A stretch of 64,000 bases of DNA from positions 186,001-250,000 of the forward strand of contig JABYQU010000008.1 in assembly GCA_022264855.1 (NCBI GenBank). The letters run 5' to 3'. This DNA comes from Lenzites betulinus. Taxonomy: Eukaryota > Basidiomycota > Agaricomycetes > Polyporales > Polyporaceae. Shown piece by piece: positions 1 to 10,551 of this stretch (position 1 is the first letter of the stretch; every line of letters begins with the position of its first letter). The notes beneath the pieces are model-generated. The model had not been told where the DNA came from, searched no databases, and worked only from the letters and a program-made list of their open reading frames with translations. A program made the position numbers and the translations under genes.

Positions 1-752
1 CTCTCGGGAAGAAACCGCCACCCTTCGAGAGGAGACTTCGCTATGGGAAGGACGAGCAACGGGGGAAGGGTGCCGAGAAGGGGCGTCACCTGCACATAAC
101 CAGCGTCCTGACCGATATACGGGTCGAAGAGGCTGCATAGCTCGTTAGTTTGAGCTGCAGTGCGACCTGTGAAGATCTGATTTATCCGGTGAGTGTTTGA
201 CATTGAAACACATTTATGAAACGGGCTTACGTTGTTGAATTCGAGGGGCGCGCCCAAAGAACCAATCTCGACCGCTTGCTTCTGCGAATTGGTGACTTCG
301 AAGTGAAGTTCCAAGTCGCCATCGCTGAGCACCCACCGGCGGGTAATATTCAGCAATGATCCGCTGGGAAGCGTTGGGGATAGGTTGGCAGCCGCCAGAG
401 TGGCACCGGATACGGCTATGGGGGTAAGATTGCGTCTCTGAGCAGACGTATCCCCACTGGTCCACGCAGACGAGCCCACGACTCTGGCACGAAAGGTAAG
501 GTCGCCAAGGTGGTAGTTTCCGTTGGACTGCCGTTGCGCCATGACATCGGCGGGGATGAAGTCGAATCCCGGGGAGCTCCCCGAACTCGTCTTCAACGAG
601 TACAAAGTCTGAGAGTCCTTGACGAGCTGGACGTTGAAAGTGGACGTATTGAAGCTCAGAAACCCATCCTGAAGGCCAAGGGTGCCCGACTGAGCTACGC
701 AGATACGCAGGAGAGAGCACGCGAGAACCAACGCAAAGTACACACCGCGCAT
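1..752 (-). CDS. Secreted DUF5695 (six-hairpin glycosidase-like) protein, 3' part beyond window
   Basis: Exons 752-231 and 176 to beyond base 1; intron 230-177 has GTAAGC donor and TCAG acceptor and keeps frame (174 codons, phase 0). The first 21 residues are a clear signal peptide (Met-Arg, then a hydrophobic stretch ending in CVAQ). The mature start reads LQDGFLSFNTSTFNVQLVKD, followed by FDFIPAD, a YHLGDLTFR strand, then GRTAAQTNELCSLFDPYIG and QVTPLLGTLPPLLVLP. I recognise this order from fungal DUF5695 proteins, which carry a C-terminal six-hairpin glycosidase-like domain lying outside this window. Family activity is not established, so a role in extracellular carbohydrate turnover is inference. 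Only the N-terminal ~230 residues are visible. The start is the first ATG before the signal peptide. Confidence 0.72.
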   Translation of the reverse strand, partial: MRGVYFALVLACSLLRICVAQSGTLGLQDGFLSFNTSTFNVQLVKDSQTLYSLKTSSGSSPGFDFIPADVMAQRQSNGNYHLGDLTFRARVVGSSAWTSGDTSAQRRNLTPIAVSGATLAAANLSPTLPSGSLLNITRRWVLSDGDLELHFEVTNSQKQAVEIGSLGAPLEFNNVSPFHKCVSMSNTHRINQIFTGRTAAQTNELCSLFDPYIGQDAGYVQVTPLLGTLPPLLVLPIAKSPLEGWRFLPE

Positions 753-1991
753 GATTGCAGTGGGTGCGAGCAAGGCGATCATCGTGCATTTGTGAAAGGT
801 TGGATTTATAGCATCTCGCCGCGTCCATGACGTTCCTTCTTCGTCCAGGGGGCACCGCATGGTCAAGAAGCTTCTTTGTAACAATTCGCCGATGGGTGCG
901 CGGGCCCGCACCATGAGCCACCCGCTGCCCTCAGTCATGCGCTCAACCCATGTCCTAGAGACGTTGAAAATCCATGAACTTTGTTTTGCGTTAGAATGCC
1001 TCTCTCCGAGATACGCACATTTTTACCGGATGCGGTATGCCCGTTGACGTCTGGCCGCCGGCTCAGCCTTCAGTTCATGGTGCCGACTACACAGAAGAGG
1101 AGCATAAGTCTTCGACGTATCATCACCTGAATCGCCGACGGGCCGAAGAACGGACCGTGGCAAGGAAGTTCAAGGGAAGGATCACGAGGGTCGGTCCGAC
1201 ATTAACTGCTAGCAGGCCTGGCAGTTTGCTGACAGCGAGTGAAAGGACTGTGGAAGGATTACTGCAGAGGTATGCCGGGTCAGGTATTGTAAACACGATG
1301 TTTATGTATCAGGATCGTCGTTTGTGCTTGTGGGTGGCATAGGGTTCGATGTACATGGATGTCGCGTGCAAGTCGGGAATGCGGCATACGCCACGCGTAT
1401 TAACCGCGCGCCAGCCAGGCGACGAACCACTCGGCGGGGGCCGATGTCAAGATCTATGAAGGAGATCTACGCCTCCGCGCTCTGAGGGTCAGTTGAAAAA
1501 CACTGAGTTACGTGGCTCTGTGTAACATTTACTTATCGACTCTCCAGAGAGAAGCTACCATGATGCAGAGTGCACACAGCAAACAGATGTAACAGAGAGC
1601 AGGTCCAGAGAACGCGTGCATTATAACTGGCAGGGAACCGAGGTACAACTACTATACATCCGGTGGAAACAACAAATAACAGGCAGGGCGCACGATATAG
1701 CCGGCGATATATAAACAGTCCAGACACGAAAGATATATCCAAGATGAAAAGTCCTCGATGCGGATGCGGGAGCTAGGAATGTGCCGAGAATGTGAGATGG
1801 AAGATACAGATGCGAAGATGGGAGGGATGCAAATGATGCAAATTGGAGATATGTAAAATGTTGGGGACAGGCCAATGAGATGAGCGAGAAAGAGATAGAG
1901 GAAAGATGAGACAGAGGAGAGAGGAGGCGGAGGAGAGAGGAGACGGAGAGAAAGGGAGCTTGCGAGAGGGAGAGGCCGATAAGGACAACGT
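753..1991. other. Intergenic, no gene seen
   Basis: Upstream of the DUF5695 gene and downstream of the C2H2 gene. Short open frames here (859-1342 plus; 1533-1995 minus) have no recognisable protein character. Bases about 1875-1976 are an almost pure purine stretch on the plus strand (pyrimidine-rich in the sense of the C2H2 gene), starting just after that gene's stop, so it probably lies in its 3' UTR. Confidence 0.6.
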
Positions 1992-3412
1992 TCACGCGCT
2001 GTAGTACTCTTCGAGAGCGCTCAACGTGGGCGAGGATGTGATGGACGAGCTACCCGATGGGGAGAAGGACCTCAAGTCTGCCAGGGCCGCGTAGAACGAG
2101 TCCCATTTTGGCGGCTGCTGTACAAAGAGGTTGTCGAGGGGCGGGCATTGCGGGGCTTCACTTGCAATAGTGGCGGGCGCGGGCATGAGCCCTTGCAGGC
2201 CGAGGCCCAAGGCCGAAATAGAGCCGGAGCGAATGTCAAAGCCATTGAGCACGCCGCAAACGCTGTTCAGGCCGGCGCCATTGTCCATGCCGGCGTCGTA
2301 GCCAAGGTCCGTGTCAAAGCCCGATCCCATGGACTCGTTCGGCGAAGCGAACTGCCAGGCGGCTGTGCCGCTGTTCATCATGGGCTGGGGCTGGGGCTGA
2401 GCGTCGAACGAGAAGGACGCGGGGGGAGGAGCGCTGAAGAACTGCATGGGGATCTGACTAGGGAGGAGGAAGTTCTCCTGCTCGATGGTGTCGACGAAGT
2501 TCTGCGGCTGAGGCTGTTGCGGGGTCCCGGCGGGCATACCGAGCTGCGCGTAGGCTGCAGGGGAGTAGCCGCCGTCATCAGTCTGGCTCTCCATCCCAAG
2601 ACGAAGGGATGCGATGGAGGAGCTCAAGGCAGACTCGTTCTTTGAGATGACCGCGGTCGAGGTCGAGCTGGTAGAGACCCGCGGGATTGGGCTGAAGATG
2701 GGCTCGGGTGTGTGGCCGAAGAAGTAGTTGCCTGGTGCGAATTCTGCGGCAGCACCATCGGCCCACTGTTGCTTGATGATGGTGCGAGCCTGCTGGACGC
2801 GCATCTTGTGCATGATGAGATACGTGTAGACCTCCCTGTCCTCCTGCTGTTTGGTGGAGTGACGGAACACGGGGCCTGCCGGAGTCTCGCACTCCGGATC
2901 GTACTTGTGCTGGCGTCTGCGGTGGCGGCACAGTCCCGAGCCGTCTGCGAATGTGGCCACGCAGGCCGACACGATCTTGTCCTCATCGATCCACACCTGG
3001 TCGCACTTGTAGTTTCGTTTGTTGGTGCTGAAGGGGAGGGGGGTAAGAAGGGTGAATGCCCAAGGTGAAGGGATGGAGGCTTACTGCGTGTTGATGTGCG
3101 CCATCATGTTGGACTTCTGCCGGGACCGATGCAAGCAACCCTCCATGGGACACAACCAATCACTACCATGGAGGTTGGGTGAGTTATGGCATACGTGATT
3201 AAGGACAGTTGACGTACCCGGCCGTGCCACTGTGGCGCTCCATGTGGCGGGCCATGTCGCCGCTTCTGGCCATGCGTTTGTCGCAAATGGTGCACTTCGC
3301 CGACTGCGTGATGCATGTCAGTCGGTGCGAGGAGAGGTTAGTTAGCGTAACCACATACGTTGGACTTGGAGTTCGACGACTTGCGACTCTTAACACTGGC
3401 AACGCGAGGCAT
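1992..3412 (-). CDS. C2H2 zinc-finger transcription factor, 417 aa
   Basis: Exons 3412-3359, 3303-3218, 3162-3085, 3027-1992; all junctions keep frame. Three fingers follow a short Ser/Lys-rich N-terminus: finger 1 C22/C25/H38/H42 (C-x2-C-x12-H-x3-H); finger 2 C51/C56/H69/H73 (C-x4-C), whose last His codon is split by intron 3; finger 3 C81/C95/H108/H113, with an unusual 13-residue spacer between the cysteines followed by a canonical FADGSGLCRH half. The rest (about 115-417) is low complexity, rich in Ser, Pro, Gln and Ala, as expected for a transactivation region. A nuclear DNA-binding regulator is the natural reading; targets cannot be told. A TATA-like box lies about 145 bp upstream of the ATG. 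No specific orthologue was recognised. Confidence 0.85.
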
Positions 3413-3553
3413 CGTTGTGATATATGATGTGGGGGGTATGAAGAGGGCTGATAGTATGCGGGAGGAGCGGGGGTGGCTCGGGACGGGGGAAAGGGCTGCT
3501 CTGAGGTGAGAGACTGAGCGGGGGATGGTTCCTCCTCCCCCCAGCCATCCTCC

Positions 3554-3561
3554 CATTTATA
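3554..3561 (-). promoter_or_regulatory. TATA box of the C2H2 gene
   Basis: Minus-strand TATAAATG about 145 bp before the C2H2 start codon; it is the only good TATA match in that upstream stretch. Confidence 0.5.
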
Positions 3562-4116
3562 CTGGACGTCGCAGGACCAAGGGGAGGCAATCCAGGGGGG
3601 ATTGCTTGATGGATTGCGTCCCCTGCCTGGCGAGCGTAGCGGATTGCTTTTCGCCAGGTAAGTAAACTTTGTCCAAACAGACACATACATGGACGAGAGG
3701 CTCACCGCGCCACCCCGCCGCGTTTCCTGCCCAAGATGGTAGAGCGGGTGGCTCACCTCTTGCTGTTGTCTGTTTGTTAGTGGCTCAGTGGCTCATAATT
3801 GTCTAATCTGGAAGGTCTTTGGGCTCACCTCCAGCGGCGTTGTGTGTCGCTATTTGTCTGCCCCCCGTGGTGCATTGACCTTGGTCTTCTACCACTGTCA
3901 ACTAGGTCCGGGCATTATGGACGCACCCTAAGCAAGGTGTAGCAGTGTGAACACGAACGTTCCCGCTCGATAGGTATTGATTGCACCAGTATTGGCGTTA
4001 TTCTCTATCCCTTAATTTCTTACAAACAATGAGTGGCTCACATTATCAACGGGGATGGGTAATTAGAAACTCACAACAAGGTGGTTGCGACGGTATCCCT
4101 CCCGCCTCCACGTGAT

Positions 4117-4195
4117 TTAGGCGCTTATTAGGCGCTTGACGCACCTAGGCGCCAGGCCTTGAGGCATGCTTTGACCTAAAGCCTTCAGGCGTTTG
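4117..4195. repeat. Cluster of TAGGCGC/AGGC direct and inverted repeats
   Basis: Within about 80 bp the motif TTAGGCGCTT occurs twice in tandem (about 4117-4137), followed by CTAGGCGCC (palindromic core GGCGCC) and AGGCC/AGGC copies in both orientations. It may be a remnant of a small transposon or just simple sequence. Confidence 0.35.
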
Positions 4196-4627
4196 GATAT
4201 GGCCACCCTTTGACCCGGGAAGCTGAGAACATCCCGCTCTGGCGACAAAGGTCAAAGTCGCAGGATGGCCATCCTGCGCATAGCGGTGCAGTTCAAGCCA
4301 ACGCTCACTATACCAGATACTAGACTAGGGCGACAACCCAGTTCTTCTCGGCCCACATGCCCACTATCAATGGGACCAAAGGTCCAAAGACGCTTTGTCG
4401 ACAATCCTGTATGGCGGCGTTTGCTTTGCGCGGTAGTATGCACAGTCTTCCCGGAAAGTCCATGTATTCCGGACGGGACAATCATACAAATCAACCGGCG
4501 AGAATACATGTAGCAAACTTCTAGCCTGTATGTGAGCACAGCTGGTTGGCGTGACACGGACACACTCACCTGTACTCTTAATTCTATATTCCACTCCTGT
4601 GTGATGATCCTCGCGAGGATGAAGCAT

Positions 4628-5941
4628 TCAAAATTCCTGCGGTTTCTCCAAGAGCGGGCTTTTGTCGGCCTGCACTTGTTCTACTTGTCCGTCGTGGTGC
4701 TTGATCGTGACGCTCCCATCTGCGTTGCCGAAGTAGGCTGCCTTCGCCATATGGCAGAAGAGACCGACCTCGACGACGCCCGTAAGCATCTTGATGCGGG
4801 TGAGAAGCTGAAGTGGAGCATGAGATCGTTTTGCTATGGTAAGTGAGGCGGACATCGAGACACACAGTGTACGGCTCTTTCATCATCTCTTCGGGGAAGG
4901 GAGCGTCGATAATAAAGTTGCCGTTGTCGGACACGACTGGACCCGCCTTCGCCTTCGCCATACGAAGGACGGCCTTCGGGGAGCCGATGAGGTGCAGGTT
5001 CTGCAGGATCTTGGTGTAGGCGAATGGTACGACCTCGATCGGGATACCTTGCTTCCACTGCATGTCGAGAAACTATGAGTACAGACTGAAGTAGAGCATA
5101 TCGAAATCCGCTCACCGCCGTACCGAGTACCGTAGAGTTCTTACGGTAATCAGCAACAAGGACGAAGCTGTTAAACTATCAGCCCGATGCGAGTGAATCG
5201 AGCGCGCGCACAACGTACGTGTCTGCGGCTTCGGCAAGGACCTTCTCACGAAGGTGACAACCTCCTCCGCCTTTGATGCAGTTTAAGTCGTGGTCCACTC
5301 TGCGGGCATGGAGTGAGTTGATTTGGCTGCCTGACCAGGATTACGACGTACTCGTCTGCCCCGTCGATAGTGACGTCGATGACGGGGTATTGATCAACAT
5401 CTCCCAAGAGCAATTGTGCATTGACGATGAGCTCTTTGGACTGGAAACCTAGTACACCATAGTCAGCGGAATGCCCTACTATAGGGAGAGGGATGTACAT
5501 ACTGGTAGGGATGAAGACACGGTCCTTGTTCATGGACTTGCCCTGTGAGACTATACGCTCTACTACATAGGGCACCGTGGAACCTAAGTCACGGGCAAGA
5601 GGTGAATTACTGAGTCAGAACTTTGTGCTACGAGCGTCCTACCAGAACCGATGCCAATGACCTTTCCGCAAGGTTTGAGCCAAGAGAGAGCGTTGAAGGA
5701 GGGACACATACCTTGTGTTCGGGGAGGATGTTTTTGTCCACCGCAGTCCATGCAGCTAGACGCTTCGAGGCTTCCACCGTCGAAGTCGGCGGAGGAACTA
5801 GCTCACGAAGATCAGAGGTTTCATGGATCTTCCGAGAGCTTGATTACCGACCTGCAGGCGGCGGTGGTGCAAGAAAGACAGGTGTTTTGGCGTTTTGGCT
5901 AGCCAGAGACGGGCGGCGGCGGGGTTGCGGATAGACGCCAT
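4628..5941 (-). CDS. RKI1: Ribose-5-phosphate isomerase A, 293 aa, with N-terminal extension
   Basis: Interconverts ribose 5-phosphate and ribulose 5-phosphate in the non-oxidative pentose phosphate pathway. Nine exons: 5941-5848, 5797-5712, 5661-5643 (19 nt), 5583-5503, 5448-5352, 5299-5219, 5167-5116, 5057-4866, 4807-4628; every junction keeps frame. RpiA hallmarks: VIGIGSGST at 61-69 (phosphate loop), DGADE at 122-126 and [11 protein letters not shown] at 135-145 (catalytic acidic and Lys residues), then [16 protein letters not shown]. The C-terminus ends LLEKPQEF. Residues 1-31 precede the usual RpiA start; they contain Arg, Lys, His, Ala and Leu and no acidic residue, which resembles a mitochondrial presequence. 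The ATG at 5941 is the only in-frame start that feeds exon 2. Shares a 484-bp divergent promoter with TFB5. Confidence 0.93.
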
Positions 5942-6425
5942 CGGCAGGCGTCCTGTACCAGGAGGTATGGGCGGACGAAGACGAAAGGTCGTCGGCGTGC
6001 ACGACGGCAGTGAGGGGTGAGGACAACATGAGCGAAAATTGCGGGGGCCGCTCCGTCGAGCTGATCGGGGTACGGGGCGGAGAGGCAGACTGGGGGACTC
6101 ACGAGAGGTCCGGGGTCAACAGTGCTGGCGGGATCGGCATCTTGGGGTTGCTCCGGCGTGCGAGGGACGTCGAAAACGGGCTGCTCTGGCTCGCGAACGC
6201 TGGCGATATGCGGTGGTAGAGGGAGCGGACGAAGAGGTGGGCGTCGAGCATGGATTGCTCGGCGGGGTCGCCACCCTCGCACTCCGGAGCTCTCACCCTC
6301 CCCGATCTCCCGTGCCGCTCATCCGTCTGCGGACGCCGCGGCGCCAATCCTATCCTCTTGCATCATCCCACCACGCTCTCCGCTCCCATCCGTGCTGAGG
6401 TGTTCTGGGAACTGCGCGCAGGAAC
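5942..6425. promoter_or_regulatory. Divergent promoter region RKI1/TFB5
   Basis: 484 bp between the two start codons. Open frames here (for example 6010-6398) overlap on both strands and have no protein signature. No TATA box seen. Confidence 0.45.
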
Positions 6426-6782
6426 ATGAAGGCCATACGAGGTCCGTGTCTCTCACCACTCCCCCTCCGGCACCGCTTACCGCTTCTCACGTCCAGGAGT
6501 ACTTCTCACCTGGTTTGTGTGATCGTCCACAACGCGTATCACAACTCAAAACCGCTTCCCTGTCCTAGTGACTCGGCCGTGAAGCAGATCTTGCTCACAT
6601 TGAACGAGCGAGAGAACTTCATCATCGAGGACTTGGATGATTACCACGTCGTGATCAAGGCGGACGAAGAGTACCGTGTGAGGCGCGAGCTTGAAGTGGA
6701 GGTATGCCCCCAGTTTGGTGGCGTTACTCTTCCAGACTGACATCACCCACAGCTCGAGAAGAACACGTACAGCCTCGAGTAA
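6426..6782 (+). CDS. TFB5: TFIIH subunit Tfb5 (GTF2H5/TTDA homologue), 64 aa
   Basis: Smallest subunit of TFIIH, which stabilises the core complex (through Tfb2/p52) in transcription initiation and nucleotide excision repair in the nucleus. Exons 6426-6441 (16 nt), 6497-6512 (16 nt), 6569-6701, 6753-6782; introns are 55, 56 and 51 nt. The spliced product starts MKAIRGVLLTCDSAVKQILL, contains NFIIEDLDDYHVVI and ends LEKNTYSLE. These are the family hallmarks: MKAxRGVLxxCD, then FIIxDLDDxH, then the E-K-N-x-Y/F C-terminus. Length matches the family (about 60-72 aa). The first two coding exons are 16 nt each, so automatic prediction would probably miss or truncate the gene. Confidence 0.93.
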
Positions 6783-8390
6783 CTAGGATACTATGGCTTA
6801 CGACCATAGGGTCTCGTGGATCCCCTCCTGCTACTTCCTATGTGCGTTATACTGCCGGGATAATGACATGCATCAGGCGAAGTTTTGAGAGCCCCTCCCT
6901 CGTATTGACAAAACAAATGGAAACTGTCTATCACACAATAGCCTCGCACAGGTCTGGAAACACCAATTCGACTTCAGTTCAATCTTGTTCGTCATGCACG
7001 GCGGAAGGTTCGCTCATATAAACCATGGTATGATCAGGTTTCAAAGCTTCAAGAGACTTACGTGAACACAGAAGGAATTCGATGATGAATCTGTACGAAG
7101 ATCCATAGAGCATTCCAGATGGTCTATCCTCACCTGTTGTACACGGTCTCTTCTCAATTCGCTCGGCCAGGGCTGGGTGCTTTTCCCGAGTGCCTACCAG
7201 AGCACCAACGCCAGCAGGTCGTGAACAACATGATCATGTGGAATATCGTGACAGTGAGATATATGAGATATGTGAGGTTTGCGTCACCCATTACGGTCCA
7301 GGGGGTTGCATCTCTTTTGAGAGACCATCACTATGTAGCATACTGAGGCGGGACCAGGTCACGTATCACAGCGCGAATCCGGCGTGCTCTCTGGGGAGAG
7401 TTGAACACAAGATGTGTAACGCGTATTAAGTCTGAACACGCGGAGAAGGGGCGAAGACTCACTGCTCTTAGGCTAAACCCATTGGATTCAAACTCAAAGC
7501 TGACGAGAGCACAAGTACTTGCGTGAGTGGCGAGCATTGCGTTGCGTGGCTAATGTTGGCAGCCCAGCAGGGGTATACTAACCTTCTCAGGCCTGAGGCC
7601 GGTGCTGAAATATTGAGCTTAGAGGCTGATATTCCACCCGTTCGGCCAAGGCGAAAACTTGAAGACTTTGGTATGCCAGTACACGTACCGGTACTTGGGC
7701 GAAGGTTACGCTGGCCAGGTGACGGTCGGGTGTACTCGGAGCGTGCAAGATATCAATAGCGTCGACAAAGACAAGGTCAAAAGTGGGACTACGAGAGGTT
7801 CAATAGCTGCGTGATCCTCGAAGCTACATCAGTGGAGGACAGGCCTTCGACCTCTACGTGCTCCTCCTTGCCCCGCTCTGCGGATTCTTCGACTTCAGAA
7901 ACAACTCAGCATATTACTGGAGTAGCAAAGACGCACCGAATCGCGCAAATATCCTGGCAGGGGTCCCCTTCGCCTGGCGGATGAGGATAGGGAGGTCCGG
8001 ATTATGTTGCTTGAGCGTCGGGTAGTGGGTGGTTATGAATTGACTGGGGCGTATTGGTGGCTGTCTCTGAGGTGAGGAATATTGTGCTCACCGTGTGCCC
8101 GCCGACGCCTGGCCCGACTGGCAGCAGAGAATGCGAATTTCCCTGACCGCGGGGGAGATAGCTTTGGCGAAGGACGACATGGTGGCCGAAGTCAAGGCGA
8201 TGGGCGCGTCCGGCAAGCCGCCGCGCATATCCAACACAATTTCTAATTGCCGGCTGGCGCTATGCCCATATATGGAAGGATAACCCAACTTAGAATGCGT
8301 GGGTTGTTGAACACCCCGCGCGACGACCGCGTTGTTCCTGGCGCTCTCTTTCGCCCTCCCTTCACCGTCGCCGACAGCGACCCCGCCGCC
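6783..8390. other. Intergenic, no gene seen
   Basis: 1.6 kb between TFB5 and the RGS gene. Short frames (7119-7429, 7523-7759, 8088-8441 antisense) have no recognisable domain. The last ~300 bp serve as upstream region of the RGS gene, whose ATG sits in a strong GCCGCCATGG context. Confidence 0.5.
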
Positions 8391-9729
8391 ATGGATGACG
8401 AGCAACGCCGCCAGGATGACTGGGCCAAAGACCGCAAACATCGTCTACCTACCTTCACGGAGGTCCTCTCGCGCAGGACACGCCCGCCCGTGGATTTGTT
8501 CATGTTCTAGTGAGTTGTCAGGCTGCTGCAGCATACCGTCAACCTCATGTCCATGTCGTGATCGACTTTGCTCAGTCTCTTCTTACAACGTGAGGGCGCA
8601 GAAGATATCTTAGACTTCTGGCTCGACGTACAGCAGCATGAGAACCTCTGCCGCGCCTACTTCAAGGACGTCCGCAAGTCGGGGCGCACGATCCGCGAGG
8701 ACTGGCCGGAGTACTGGGACTATGCACGCCGGAGAGGGTCCATTTATGGCACTGTGGTGGGTCTGAACCCCCATACAGGCACTAAGCGAAGCACGACAAG
8801 TACGGGCGAGATGCTCTCCGACCAGGACAGGCACAACCTGGCCGTGGCCGGCGACGAGAAGGCTGCCCGTAGTCCCAGTCCCAGGATGAGGTCTATCTCC
8901 CCGGGAGGTATCACTGCCGTTGGAACAACGGAGCCGCCACGCTCTACGACACCGTTCTCCCTCTCTGGCCGCACACCGACGCTTTTCAAGCGGGCGTCGC
9001 GCGCGCCCACGATCATTCCCCGCTCGCAGGCGATCACCCGCCAGGATCTCATCGCGTCGGCCGAGCGCATATACTACCGCTACCTATCCCCGCGGGGAAC
9101 ACTCCCGGCTCGACGGAAAACCACGAGATCTACCTCCCGCCAGCGCTGCGCGTTCACACCTTCCCGCTGAGCAGCACCCACGAGCCGAAGTCCCAGAGCG
9201 AGATTGCCCTCATGGCGCAGATTCCGGACATGTTCCATTCCCAGAAGGAATACTGCTACCGCGCTATGGAGCAGGACGCATTCCCGCGCTTCCTGCGAGC
9301 AAAGGCGTTCGGGAATCTCACCCCCGTGTCTGCGCTCGTGAGGCTCATTGCGGGCCTCATCATCCTGTGGATAGGTCTCGCGGTCGGCTTCTCCCTCATC
9401 TTCCTCGACGTCCAACCTAAGTCCAAGCGATTCTTCGTGAGCAGTTCATCTCCGCTCCATGAATCCCACAGAACACTGACCACGTTGTACAGCTTTTCAT
9501 CCCCTACACACTCGCCGTTCTCTTCCTCATCTCCCACCAGTACGAGCTCGACCCCGTCCTGGTGTTCCTCGGCCAGTCCGAGTCAACGCCGTTCCGCACG
9601 CTCAGTATTCGCGAGCCCTACGTCAAGAAGCTTCTGCTCGGACGCGCGATCTGGGTCTCCGTCCTCGTGGCCGCCTGCTCGGTTGCCCTCACGATGATCT
9701 TCTGGGCTGTACCAGGGCACAGGCTCTGA
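8391..9729 (+). CDS. RGS-domain membrane protein, Rax1-like, with apparent frameshift
   Basis: Exons 8391-8509, 8576-9436, 9493-9729. N-terminal RGS fold: LPTFTEVLSRRTRPPVDLF, LQREGAEDILDFWLDVQQHE, then after a Ser-rich insert (about 8780-9050) the closing helix ERIYYRYL. The C-terminal part has YLPPALRVHTFPL, MAQIPDMFHSQKEYCYRAME, FPRFLRAKAFGNLTP and three hydrophobic helices (about 9330-9405, 9493-9545, 9640-9710). RGS plus C-terminal transmembrane helices is the layout of yeast Rax1, a plasma-membrane protein of bud-site selection; polarity function here is inferred. Oddity: between YYRYLSP and the YLPPAL block the frame changes (about 9087-9098, run CCCCGCGGGG). No GT donor exists there, so an intron cannot explain it; a 2-bp excess or 1-bp loss would. 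About 405 aa if continuous. Confidence 0.8.
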
Positions 9730-10551
9730 GCGGCTGGACCCTGTCTTGCCATGTGTGACGTTGTGTTGCGATACCACGATATCTATGTTATCCCTTGGTT
9801 TTGGACCCTGACGGCGGCGTTGTAGACTCGAGGGTACGCTGGCATGTCTTTTCTTCTCTTCCCGTTTGCATCATTATTGCTCAGTTGTCCCAATTGTCTC
9901 GTTTCCGATACCTTATACCCTTCTTCCTAAACCCCGCTGTCGCTCGTTACTCGCCCCCGGCCTATTCTCCCAACCCACAGAACTCTTCATCCCACCTCCC
10001 TACTCGGCGGCCTCGTGCCGTTGTCCTGTGAACCCCACCTCCTTCCAAACCTTCCCCTGGTTCAGTCTCCCCGAGCTCCATGTTCTTGGGGTCATGCCCG
10101 ACCGCTCGTGTATGCTAGCAGTGATACAGTCTGACTCTGAGAAGTGAATCGGGGAGAAGCACCGTCCATCATCTCACTGTCAAGCCAATGTATGCGCCCT
10201 CACCATGATCTCATCGGGCTCGCCCGTAATGACATTGTCAATCTCAAGCTTGAAGCTTGTAATACGGCGGACAGACGTCACACGAAGGCACTTGTGGGTC
10301 AAATGTGCTGATTCGGCAGGGACTTCGCGGTGCAAATGAAAGAATGAATAGATGACTATGTCTGAAACCATGTACAAATTGACTAGCGATTACTGATGTA
10401 ACGACGAGAGGAATCGCGGAGGAATGGCACTTCGTTGTGCTAGGTCAGCGGGAGTCTGTTAAGGGGGGGATAAAGGAAGGGAATCTAAAATATACACGGT
10501 GGATCGACTGTCGAAGGACTCCAAGTTGATGAGCGCGAATAACGACAGTAC
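9730..10551. other. Convergent intergenic region, no gene seen
   Basis: 3' flanks of the RGS gene (+) and the HMG gene (-). A minus-strand frame 10377-10180 is open but has no upstream exon I can join and no known family. Confidence 0.5.

Larger units (their letters stand above)
3413..4627. other. Upstream region of the C2H2 gene, no gene seen
   Basis: Holds the C2H2 promoter (TATA at 3554-3561) and ends at the RKI1 stop codon. Open frames between 4252 and 4627 are antisense or random and show no family signature. A short cluster of AGGCGC-type repeats lies at 4117-4195. Confidence 0.6.

Noticed and set aside
214..921. 235-codon minus-strand frame over the DUF5695 gene
   Set aside because: It is in a different frame from the signal-peptide and DUF5695 sequence, which starts at 752.
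2148..2645. 165-codon plus-strand frame opposite the C2H2 gene
   Set aside because: Antisense to a low-complexity coding exon; no domain.
6122..6568. 148-codon plus-strand frame upstream of and over TFB5
   Set aside because: Overlaps TFB5 exons in another frame and has no family similarity.
8088..8441. Minus-strand frame with a hydrophobic start, upstream of the RGS gene
   Set aside because: Antisense to the RGS promoter and first exon; the hydrophobic run is the complement of Arg/Asp-rich coding sequence.
10180..10377. Short minus-strand frame downstream of the HMG gene
   Set aside because: No joinable upstream exon and no recognised family; probably 3' flank.
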